Origin: DAOTTI01 sp034437795
Lineage (GTDB): Bacteria; Chloroflexota; UBA11872; UBA12225
DNA length: 8,640 bases
Direction of reading: 5' to 3'
Assembly (NCBI GenBank): GCA_034437795.1
Contig: DAOTTI010000112.1
Location: 1-8,640, forward strand
Positions 1-5,703 of this stretch are shown one piece after another; the stretch's first letter is position 1, and the number at the start of each line of letters is the position of its first letter. Below the pieces are notes generated by a model. The model made no database searches, was not told where the DNA came from, and was given only the letters and a program-made list of their open reading frames with translations. A program made the translations under genes and the position numbers.

Positions 1-845
1 CCCGTCCGGGACGGGCGCGCCCTCGACAGCGCGGCGCCCTCGCCCTGCGCGCCGTCCGCCGCGCCGGCGCCGGCTTGCATCGCGTGGCCCGCGGTCCCGT
101 TAGCCGGAGCCGCCCGATCGGGCTGGCGCGATGGTCCAGGGCGTTCAGCGGGATCTGCCGGCGCACCCGGCGGGAAGGTGAACGCGCCACGCTGGAGCGC
201 CAGGGCCATAGCCTCGAGCGCGCTCACGCCCCGTTCCATACCGAACGACGCGCTCCTCTCTCCTGCTGATGGCACTGGTGCCCCGTTCTCACGCTGGCCG
301 GGGGCAACGTGTTCCACACCGAACGGCGCGCTCCTCTCTCCCGTCTCTCCCGCCGACGCGCCCGCCGGCAAGAGGTGAGACGCGCTCACGTCCAGCTCTA
401 CGCCGAACGATGCCCCCGCCACCCGCCCCCGCTCGAAGGCCACCTCGCCGGCCCAGCCGCCACCCCACAGCTGCAGGCGCCCGGTCTGCCCGAGTGCGCC
501 GAGGAAGCGCAGCAGCGCCGGCAGGCCGATGCCGTCGATCGTCCCGCTCAAGGCGTCGCTCGCCCCGTCTCGGGGCGCAGGGACGTCCGGCGGGTCGCCA
601 ATGGCGCCTATCGTCGCGTGTGATGCTGGGGCAGACTGCCTTCCTGGCAGCAGCCGCCCCTGCTCCAGGGAACGCGCTCCCAAAGGGGCTGCCGGCTCCT
701 GTATGAACGCGGGGCTTGGCGGCAGGTCGCCGACGGCGTCCATTGTCCGGCTCAAGGCGGCGCTCGACGGCGCCACCGCGGCCGTCCGGGGTCGCCGGCT
801 GGCACGCTCGGGGGAAGTAGAGGCGCTCCCGTTCGGCGCCGCCAT
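1..845 (-). CDS. DUF4388 (PATAN-type) domain protein, C-terminus cut by window edge
   Basis: This minus-strand frame starts at ATG 845-843 and stays open to base 3 (281 codons, no stop), so the C-terminus lies outside the window. Residues about 1-100 are Ala/Pro/Ser-rich linker. From about residue 103 it reads GIGLPALLRFLGALGQTGRL, then LQLWGGGWAGEVAFERGRV. This matches the DUF4388 pattern (helix, 'TG.L.L', glycine turn, 'G.v.FE.GRv'). The domain's closing part, GVSALEAMALALQRGAFTFP, comes at about residues 206-225. The roughly 54 residues between these two parts consist of in-frame repeats. DUF4388 proteins occur in bacterial signalling and gliding-type regulatory systems, but the molecular role here is unknown. 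The start codon overlaps the stop of the upstream transporter gene (TGATG), with GGCAGG just before it, so translation is probably coupled. Domain assignment is from pattern recall. The frame is favoured over antisense ORFs by this homology and by its open length. Confidence 0.75.
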   Translation of the reverse strand, partial: MAAPNGSASTSPERASRRPRTAAVAPSSAALSRTMDAVGDLPPSPAFIQEPAAPLGARSLEQGRLLPGRQSAPASHATIGAIGDPPDVPAPRDGASDALSGTIDGIGLPALLRFLGALGQTGRLQLWGGGWAGEVAFERGRVAGASFGVELDVSASHLLPAGASAGETGERSAPFGVEHVAPGQRENGAPVPSAGERSASFGMERGVSALEAMALALQRGAFTFPPGAPADPAERPGPSRQPDRAAPANGTAGHAMQAGAGAADGAQGEGAALSRARPSRT

Positions 846-2578
846 CACCTGCCCCCACACTCCGGCGCCAGCCGGGCCTGGATCGCCACCACCCGGCGCC
901 GGTCAAGCTGGTAGCCCAGGATGGCCAGGGCCGCGGCCAGCAGCAGGGCCGCCGGCAGCACGCCAAAGAGCAGCCCAATCCGCTCGATGGTCAGCGCCGT
1001 TTGCTCCGCCTGGCCGGGGGCCAGGCCGGCGAACCAGTCGAGCAGCACCCCTGTGACCAGCACCGCCAGGCCGGTGGCCAGCTGCTGGCTAAAGCTCAGG
1101 ATGCCGAAGAAGATGCCCTCGCGCCGCCGGCCGGTGGCCAGCTCATCCGCGTCGGCCACGTCGGCCAGCATGGAGTGGGGCAGGATCCAGAACAGGCTGC
1201 CGAAGAACCCCGCCAGGGCCTGGCCGGCTAGCAGGGGAGCCGCGTTGCCGGTGCCGAACAGCCGCCCGTCGCCGAACAGGGCGGTCGCCCCCAGCATCAG
1301 CAGGGCCGTGGCCACGGCGCCTACCAGATAGAGGCGCCGCTTCTCCGTGCGCCGAGCAAGGCGCAGCCAGACCAGCACGCCGGCCAGCGCCCCACCATAG
1401 AAGGCGAACTGCAGGCTGCTGAGCGCCGCGCTCTCAGCAATGGCCACGTAGTACGTCAGGAAGTGGACGGCCAGCGCGCCGTTGATCACGGTGCCCAGAA
1501 ACATCAGCGAGTAGGAGAGGGCCAGCGCGCGAAACGGCCCGTTGCGCAGGGCCACCAGGAAGTCGGCGAGGAAGCCGGCCAGCCGCGCCGCGCCAGAGCG
1601 CCACCGCCAGGCCGCGGGACGGCTGCCATCGCTCTGTCCGGACGCACCAGGTAGACCGTCATGGCTGGGCACACCACGCTGGCTCTTGTCCACCGGCCCT
1701 GGCCGGATCATTACGGATGTACCGGGTCTCCCGTCCCGCCAACTGGGCGTCCCCTCATGGCGGGCCACATCGCCGGCAGGCGCCCGGCCGTCGCTGCTGG
1801 CGCCATTCATGCCCGTCATGCCCGGCTTTGGCCCTGCCTCGTCCCCGGCCAGATACGGGCGCCACCGTAAGGTGGCCAGGGTAGCCACCAGCGCCGCCAC
1901 GGACATGGCCAGCCCCAGGGCCAGGCCCATCGCGGGGTAGCCGGCGTAGCTGAGCTTGGGGTCCTGGCCGGCCACGGTGTTGGGGAAGAAGAGGACGAAG
2001 GATAGGCCGGCCGTGGCGACGGTGCCCGCCAGGGCGCAGGCGCCACGCACCGCAGTGATGGCGGTGCGCTCGTGGTAGTCGCGGCTCAGGGCCGCCCCCA
2101 GGGCGTGATAGGGCACCACGAAGATGGAATGGGCCGTGCGCACCAGCAGGCTGGTCACCAGCAACCAGGCAAACAGGGCGCCGGTGGAGAGGCCAGGCGG
2201 CGGGCTAAAGAGCGCCCAGAAGGTCGGCCCCACCAGCACCGCCCCCACCAGCATGAAGGCATGGCGCCGCCCCAGCGGTAGGCGCGCCCGATCCGACGCG
2301 TAGCCGACGAAGGGGTCAACGGCAGCGTCCCAGACCAGGCCAATGGCCGTGGCCGCCCCGACCAGCGTGCCTGGCAGGCCCATCACGCTGGTGTAGAAGA
2401 AGACGAGGAAGAGGCCGAACAGCACCGTCTTGGAGGCGTTGGCCACCTCGCCCACGCCGTACAGGACCTTCGCCGCGATCCCCAGCGACGGCCGCTCCCC
2501 CGCCGGCGGCGCCGCGTCCCGTGCTGCGGGCTCGCCGGCTGCCGGCTTCAGGCTGGCGGCCGGCGCGGCCGGTATCAT
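845..2578 (-). CDS. GPH-family (MFS_2) sugar:cation symporter with a cytoplasmic-loop insert
   Basis: The product is a 577-residue inner-membrane transporter of the glycoside-pentoside-hexuronide:cation symporter type, which usually has 450-480 residues and 12 helices. Family signatures are DAAVDPFVGYASDRARLPLG followed by RRHAF at residues 84-108 (the 'D..DP..G..SDR....GRR' loop) and VPYHALGAALSRDYHERTA at 155-173. The C-terminal half carries ILPHSMLADVADADELATGRR. The substrate cannot be told from sequence; a sugar or glycoside is the family norm. The excess length is a hydrophilic insert at about residues 246-328 in the central loop. ATG 2578 was chosen because the conserved N-terminus begins soon after it and because a promoter-like pair sits at 2634-2662, inside the longer frame that would start at 2833. 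The ribosome binding site is weak (CAGGTCAG). The stop TGA 847-845 overlaps the next gene's ATG, so the two probably form an operon. Confidence 0.88.
   Translation of the reverse strand: MIPAAPAASLKPAAGEPAARDAAPPAGERPSLGIAAKVLYGVGEVANASKTVLFGLFLVFFYTSVMGLPGTLVGAATAIGLVWDAAVDPFVGYASDRARLPLGRRHAFMLVGAVLVGPTFWALFSPPPGLSTGALFAWLLVTSLLVRTAHSIFVVPYHALGAALSRDYHERTAITAVRGACALAGTVATAGLSFVLFFPNTVAGQDPKLSYAGYPAMGLALGLAMSVAALVATLATLRWRPYLAGDEAGPKPGMTGMNGASSDGRAPAGDVARHEGTPSWRDGRPGTSVMIRPGPVDKSQRGVPSHDGLPGASGQSDGSRPAAWRWRSGAARLAGFLADFLVALRNGPFRALALSYSLMFLGTVINGALAVHFLTYYVAIAESAALSSLQFAFYGGALAGVLVWLRLARRTEKRRLYLVGAVATALLMLGATALFGDGRLFGTGNAAPLLAGQALAGFFGSLFWILPHSMLADVADADELATGRRREGIFFGILSFSQQLATGLAVLVTGVLLDWFAGLAPGQAEQTALTIERIGLLFGVLPAALLLAAALAILGYQLDRRRVVAIQARLAPECGGR
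1595..1843 (-). repeat. In-frame low-complexity insert within the GPH transporter gene
   Basis: This segment encodes about 83 residues between the sixth-helix side (ending LRWRPYLAG) and the second half (starting ARLAGFLADF) of the transporter. It has no hydrophobic stretch. It contains two related 10-11 residue units, GTPSWRDGRPG and GVPSHDGLPG, separated by TSVMIRPGPVDKSQR. At DNA level these form an imperfect direct repeat of about 30 bp sharing the core GCCCAG. Related transporters have a short loop here, so this looks like a repeat-derived insertion or expansion that stayed in frame and is tolerated in the cytoplasm. Confidence 0.55.
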
Positions 2579-2627
2579 CGGGCTGACCTGCGGCACCGGG
2601 CACGCTCCCAGAGAGTGGATTCTGTGA

Positions 2628-2714
2628 CGGAGCAGTATAGGCAGCGGTAGAGATTTGGTCGAGGCCAGGTGGAGGAACGGGTTCGCGCACCCGCACACCG
2701 GCGCTACTGCTCCG
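2628..2714. repeat. Split 10-bp inverted repeat CGGAGCAGTA / TACTGCTCCG
   Basis: Perfect 10-bp arms lie at 2628-2637 and 2705-2714, separated by 67 nt, in the control region between the divergent transporter and oxidoreductase genes. The left arm covers most of the candidate -10 box of the minus-strand operon. A pair of half-operators bound by one regulator is a possible reading; chance is not excluded. Confidence 0.4.
2634..2662 (-). promoter_or_regulatory. Candidate sigma70-type promoter for the GPH transporter operon
   Basis: On the minus strand a -35-like TCGACC (2662-2657, four of six matches to TTGACA) is followed after a 17-nt spacer by a -10-like TATACT (2639-2634, five of six matches to TATAAT). 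Predicted transcription would begin near 2627 and leave a leader of about 50 nt before ATG 2578. This supports that start over the upstream ATG at 2833. The -10 lies inside one arm of a long-range inverted repeat (2628-2637 with 2705-2714). Confidence 0.45.
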
Positions 2715-2770
2715 TGGCCTCTGATCTGAAGCGGTTGCGGATCCGGTTGCTCCCCCCAGGAGACGAGCCG

Positions 2771-2791
2771 CTCGTTACTACCCGTAATGAG
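2771..2791. promoter_or_regulatory. Compact dyad (8-5-8) upstream of the oxidoreductase gene
   Basis: Arms CTCGTTAC (2771-2778) and GTAATGAG (2784-2791) are complementary apart from one G-T position, with loop TACCC. The 21-bp dyad lies 78 nt before the GTG of the oxidoreductase and has the size of a typical dimeric-regulator operator. It is AT-richer than its surroundings. No convincing -35/-10 pair for the plus-strand gene was found next to it. Confidence 0.4.
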
Positions 2792-2822
2792 TGACAAGAA
2801 CGCGGCAGGTAGGACGCAACAC

Positions 2823-2846
2823 CACCTAAGCACCTAAGCACCTAAG
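2823..2846 (+). repeat. Three tandem copies of CACCTAAG
   Basis: Three exact 8-bp units occupy 2823-2830, 2831-2838 and 2839-2846, with a partial fourth copy (CACA) after them. The array ends 13 nt before the GGAGGT ribosome binding site of the oxidoreductase gene. It could be a slippage-prone spacer in the leader or a regulatory repeat. Confidence 0.8.
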
Positions 2847-2868
2847 CACAAAGGAAAAGGGAGGTTCC

Positions 2869-3906
2869 GTGGCAAGAGACACCGGCCCACTCCGCGCAGG
2901 CCTCATCGGCTGTGGCACGATGGGCGCCTCGCACGCCAGGCAGATGGCTGCCCTGGCCGACCTGCGCCTGGCGGCAGCCTGCGATCTGGACGAGGATCGC
3001 GCCCGCGCCGTGGCCCAGGCCACCCAGGACGCCACCGGCAGCAGCGTCGACGTCTTTACCGACGTGGCGGCGCTGCTCGCCCGCCCCGACATCCCCGCCG
3101 TGATCGTCGCCACCCCCAACTTCACACATAAAGAGATCGTCCTGCAAGCCCTGGCGGCGGGGAAGGACGTCTTCTGCGAGAAGCCAATGGCCCTCTCCGT
3201 CGCAGACTGCGACGCCATGATCGCGGCGGCGCGAGAGACCGGCCGCAAGCTCATGGTGGGCCAGGTGCTGCGCCTGATTACCGTCTTCGCCGAGGCGCGC
3301 CGCCTGGTTGGCGAGGGGCTGATCGGCACGCCGCGGGTGATGCGCATCCTGCGGGCCGGCGCGCGCGGGGCCAGGCCGGGCGCGGGCGCGCGAGCGTCCT
3401 GGCGCCGGCAGCGCGCCTCCACCGGAGGCCTGCTGTTCGAGGTGAGCGTGCACGAGTTCGACTTCATGCGCGCCGTGATGGGCGAGGCCGCCGAGGTGAG
3501 CGCCACCGTGGCCAACTTCTTCCACCCCGAGCAGGACTACGAAGACCACGCCGTGGTGACCGTCCGCTTCCGCAACGGGGGCGTGGCGGTGCTGGAAGCG
3601 AGCCAGGCGCACGCCATCGGCGCCACCGAGGGCCTGATCACCGGCGAGCGGGGCAGCATCGCCTACAACTGGGGGCAGAACACGCTCGTCTACCGCCTGG
3701 CTGGCCAGGACAGCGCCGCGGTGCACGTGCCGGTGGAACGGGACGCGGGGCGCTCGGTGCAGAGCGAGCTGGCCAGCTTCGCCCGCTGGGTGCTTTACGG
3801 CGAGCCGCCCATCGTCACCGCCGAGGACGGGCGCCGCGCCGTGCAGCTGGCGGAGGCGGCCTACCGGTCCGCCCGCGAGCGGCGCGCCATCCCCAGCGAG
3901 GACTAA
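2869..3906 (+). CDS. Gfo/Idh/MocA-family NAD(P)-dependent oxidoreductase
   Basis: The product is a 345-residue cytoplasmic oxidoreductase of normal family length. The N-terminal Rossmann fold shows the dinucleotide motif LIGCGTMG (G14-x-G16-x2-G19) and an acidic residue at the end of strand two (D39). ATPNFTHKE follows at 81-89, then the family hallmark CEKPMALS with E104-K105-P106. The C-terminal substrate domain shows GGLLFEVSVHEFDFMRAVMG, with E191-x3-H195-x2-D198, the usual active-site pattern. Family members oxidise sugars, inositols or amino-sugar derivatives; the substrate is not readable here. The GTG start is preceded by GGAGGT (2860-2865) only 3-4 nt away, and no better start lies between it and the Rossmann motif. 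The gene is divergent from the GPH transporter operon and is followed after 90-102 nt by an MFS exporter gene on the same strand. Confidence 0.92.
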   Translation: MARDTGPLRAGLIGCGTMGASHARQMAALADLRLAAACDLDEDRARAVAQATQDATGSSVDVFTDVAALLARPDIPAVIVATPNFTHKEIVLQALAAGKDVFCEKPMALSVADCDAMIAAARETGRKLMVGQVLRLITVFAEARRLVGEGLIGTPRVMRILRAGARGARPGAGARASWRRQRASTGGLLFEVSVHEFDFMRAVMGEAAEVSATVANFFHPEQDYEDHAVVTVRFRNGGVAVLEASQAHAIGATEGLITGERGSIAYNWGQNTLVYRLAGQDSAAVHVPVERDAGRSVQSELASFARWVLYGEPPIVTAEDGRRAVQLAEAAYRSARERRAIPSED

Positions 3907-4008
3907 CGCCTGGCGGCCGGCGGTCTGTGGCGGGGCGCCCGCGCCGCGGGACCACCCGTCCGCTCCGGCGCGCGGCGGCATCGGGAACCACCTGCCTTGA
4001 GCGTGGCA

Positions 4009-5235
4009 ATGTCGGGGACGCGCACCGCCGTCCCACGAAACTGGCTGATCAACCGGAACTATGCCCTGTTCATGGGCGGGAGCTTCATCTCCGCCCTGGG
4101 CTCCTGGTTCCAGGGCGTGGCCATCGGCTGGCTCGTCCTGGACCTGACCGGCTCCCCTTTCGTCCTGGGGCTCACCAACTTCATGCTCATGGCGCCCCTC
4201 TTCTTCCTCGGCGTGGCCGGGGGCGTGCTGGCCGACCGCGTGGAGCGCCGCCGTCTCCTGCTGGGCGGGCTCTCAACCAGCGCCCTGGCGCTCGGGCTGC
4301 TTGCTGCCCTGGCCATGGCCGGCCGCGCCAGCGTCGGCGCCATCCTGGCCATCTCGCTCGTGGTGGGGCTCACCCAGGCCGTCGTCTGGCCGGCCTGGCA
4401 GCCGTTTATCAAAGACCTGGTCCCGGCTGAGCGCCTGCCGCAGGCCATCGCCTTCAACTCGGCGCGCTTCAACCTCACCCGCGTGCTCGGCCCGGCCCTG
4501 GCCGGAGTGCTGCTGGCGCGGATCGGCGCGCCGGCCTGCCTGGCCATCGCCGCCGGCTCCAGCGCCGGCGTGATCGCCGCCACCTGGCTCATCCGGCCGC
4601 CCGAGCGCCGGCGCGGGCACCTTACCCCCTGGCGATCCGCCCTGGGCGAGGGGGTCGAGTATCTCCGCGCCGATCCCGTAGCGCGCCTCCTCCTGCTCCT
4701 AACGGGCGCCACCGGCCTGGTGGTCCTCCCGTACCAGGCCTTCCTGCCGGCCTTCGCGCGTGATGAGCTGCAGATCGGCGCCACCGGCCTGGGCGTGCTC
4801 CTGGCCGCCGTGGGCGTCGGCGCCGTCTTCGGCGCGCTGCTCAGCGGGACCCGCCTGGCCGCGCGCCGGCCCGCGCTGTCCATGGCCGCCTTCTCCTTCG
4901 CCTCGGGCGCCGGCCTGGCCGCCTTCGCCCTGTCGACGCCGGCACGAGGGGCGCCGGTGTGGCTGGCCATCGCCGCCCTGGCCCTGACCGGCCTAGGCTC
5001 CATCGGCTACCAGACCATGGCCAATGCCACGCTGCAGCTCCGCGTGCCAGACGCGCTCATCGGGCGCGTGATGGGGGTGTGGGTCGTGGTCAACGCCGGC
5101 GTGACGCCCCTGGGCAGCCTCGCGCTCGGCGGCGTGGCGGAGCGCTTTGGCCTGCCGGTGGTCCTCTTCTGGTGCGGCGTCGCCGGCATCGCCATCGCCG
5201 CCCTCCTCGCGCGAGTACGAATACCTCATGCGTAA
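4009..5235 (+). CDS. MFS_3 / EntS-like multidrug or siderophore-type exporter
   Basis: The product is a 408-residue integral membrane protein of the MFS_3 (EntS-like, DHA3) type, at full family length. Evidence is the N-terminal NYALFMGGSFISALGSWFQG, the signature LDLTGSPFVLGL, motif A as GGVLADRVERRRLL, and the mid-protein AFNSARFNLTRVLGPALAG. These are all characteristic positions in this subfamily. Alternating hydrophobic segments continue to the C-terminus. Such proteins export siderophores, macrolides or other small molecules; the substrate here is unknown. ATG 4009 is preferred; an in-frame TTG at 3997 would add four residues, and neither has a strong ribosome binding site. The stop TAA (5233-5235) lies inside hairpin element A, so the repeat replaced or supplies the original 3' end. 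The last residues, RIPHA, are partly repeat-encoded. Confidence 0.9.
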   Translation: MSGTRTAVPRNWLINRNYALFMGGSFISALGSWFQGVAIGWLVLDLTGSPFVLGLTNFMLMAPLFFLGVAGGVLADRVERRRLLLGGLSTSALALGLLAALAMAGRASVGAILAISLVVGLTQAVVWPAWQPFIKDLVPAERLPQAIAFNSARFNLTRVLGPALAGVLLARIGAPACLAIAAGSSAGVIAATWLIRPPERRRGHLTPWRSALGEGVEYLRADPVARLLLLLTGATGLVVLPYQAFLPAFARDELQIGATGLGVLLAAVGVGAVFGALLSGTRLAARRPALSMAAFSFASGAGLAAFALSTPARGAPVWLAIAALALTGLGSIGYQTMANATLQLRVPDALIGRVMGVWVVVNAGVTPLGSLALGGVAERFGLPVVLFWCGVAGIAIAALLARVRIPHA

Positions 5236-5288
5236 TGTGTAATGCGTAATGTGTAATGGTCTTCAAGGTCACGCATTACGTATTACGC
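5230..5288. repeat. Hairpin element A, at convergent gene ends (possible bidirectional terminator)
   Basis: A 17-nt arm (5230-5246, starting GCGTAATGTG) pairs with 5272-5288 (CGCATTACGTATTACGC) with two G-U wobbles. The left side repeats the GCGTAATGTGTAATG unit, so pairing can slip by 14 nt to a tighter 15-bp form with a 15-nt loop. The loop contains GGTCTTCAAGGT. The element is an AT-rich island in GC-rich DNA. It carries the TAA stop of the MFS exporter and ends 2 nt before the TAG of the small zinc-ribbon gene on the other strand. No clear T-tract follows, so a terminator role is plausible but unproven. Confidence 0.75.
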
Positions 5289-5289
5289 T

Positions 5290-5448
5290 CTACTTCTTCA
5301 CCTTGCACTTGCGGGAGACCTCCCGGCGGAAGGCCTCCATTCACGGCGGATCGCAGAAGGCGTGGGTGTGGCTGCCGTGCTTGAACTTGTAAGGGGTGGT
5401 CAGCCGGTTGATTTTGGTCCCACACTCGTCACAGCGATTGCCCGGCAT
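5290..5448 (-). CDS. Small zinc-ribbon (TRASH/YHS-like) protein with in-frame TGA; candidate selenoprotein
   Basis: ATG 5448-5446 has a good ribosome binding site, AGAGGA, ending 5 nt upstream. The frame encodes MPGNRCDECGTKINRL, then about ten basic and His-rich residues, then HTHAFCDPP. It meets TGA at codon 36 (5343-5341) and continues MEAFRREVSRKCKVKK to TAG (5292-5290). Cysteines C6-x2-C9 and C32 fit a zinc ribbon of the C-x2-C ... C-x3-C-x3-F class. The TGA falls exactly at the fourth ligand (C32-x3-TGA36-x3-F40), and a conserved-looking tail with C48 follows. Readings are: selenocysteine insertion, supported by a hairpin 20 nt downstream; a recent Cys-to-stop mutation (TGC or TGT to TGA); or a sequencing error. 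If TGA is a true stop, the product is 35 residues (5341-5448). TGA is used as a normal stop elsewhere in the window. The exact family and function are unknown. Confidence 0.62.
5312..5325 (-). promoter_or_regulatory. SECIS-like stem-loop downstream of the in-frame TGA
   Basis: On the minus strand CGGGA-GGTC-TCCCG forms a 5-bp GC-rich stem with a GGTC loop. The loop begins 20 nt after the TGA at 5343-5341. Bacterial SECIS elements lie in the coding sequence just downstream of the UGA, with a G at the start of the apical loop. The well-known E. coli fdhF element has the same core, A-GGUC-U, about 18 nt downstream (from memory). The outer stem here is weak (C-C mismatch, then CTT/AAG). The hairpin also encodes RREVSR, so coding constraint alone could produce it. 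Confidence 0.4.
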
Positions 5449-5703
5449 CTCGTTCCTCTGGAATGGATGGTACCCGACCGCACAGCGTCGCTCCCGCTGG
5501 CGCGAGACCTTCCCGCTCCGGGCGGGCGCGGCGAGGCTTGGCCCATCATCGTCCCTCCCGGCGCTCGCCCGGGTATGGCCCGTGAGGGCGCCGGTGCCGC
5601 CCGTGGCGACCCTGGCCAGGCCCGGCGGGCGCCTGCTCCCGGTGGGCGCTATCGGCCGGTGGCCTGGCCTAACGGTTCTGGACGTGGCGGGCAGCCAGGT
5701 ACA

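Noticed and set aside
75..1056. Overlapping plus-strand frames and a minus-strand 229-codon frame (289-978)
   Set aside because: They are Arg/Pro-rich shadow translations of GC-rich DNA. The minus frame starting at 845 has DUF4388-like sequence and explains the region.
2579..2833. Longer start for the GPH transporter at 2833
   Set aside because: The extra 85 residues are not conserved-looking, and a promoter-like element lies within them; ATG 2578 fits family length.
2842..3981. Long minus-strand frame (379 codons) antisense to the oxidoreductase
   Set aside because: The plus strand has full Gfo/Idh/MocA motifs with a good ribosome binding site; the antisense frame has no recognisable family pattern and is His/Gly/Ala-rich as expected of a shadow.
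3907..4008. GC-rich inverted stretches between the oxidoreductase and the MFS exporter as a terminator
   Set aside because: Short GC palindromes are expected by chance at this composition and no T-tract follows.
4059..5003. Minus-strand 314-codon frame antisense to the MFS exporter
   Set aside because: It is Arg/Ala/Ser/Pro-rich shadow sequence. The plus strand has continuous membrane segments and family motifs.
5362..5703. N-terminal extension of the glycosyltransferase back to 5362
   Set aside because: The extension has no family similarity and overlaps the zinc-ribbon gene. The conserved GT2 start LSVLIPVYNE follows ATG 5704.
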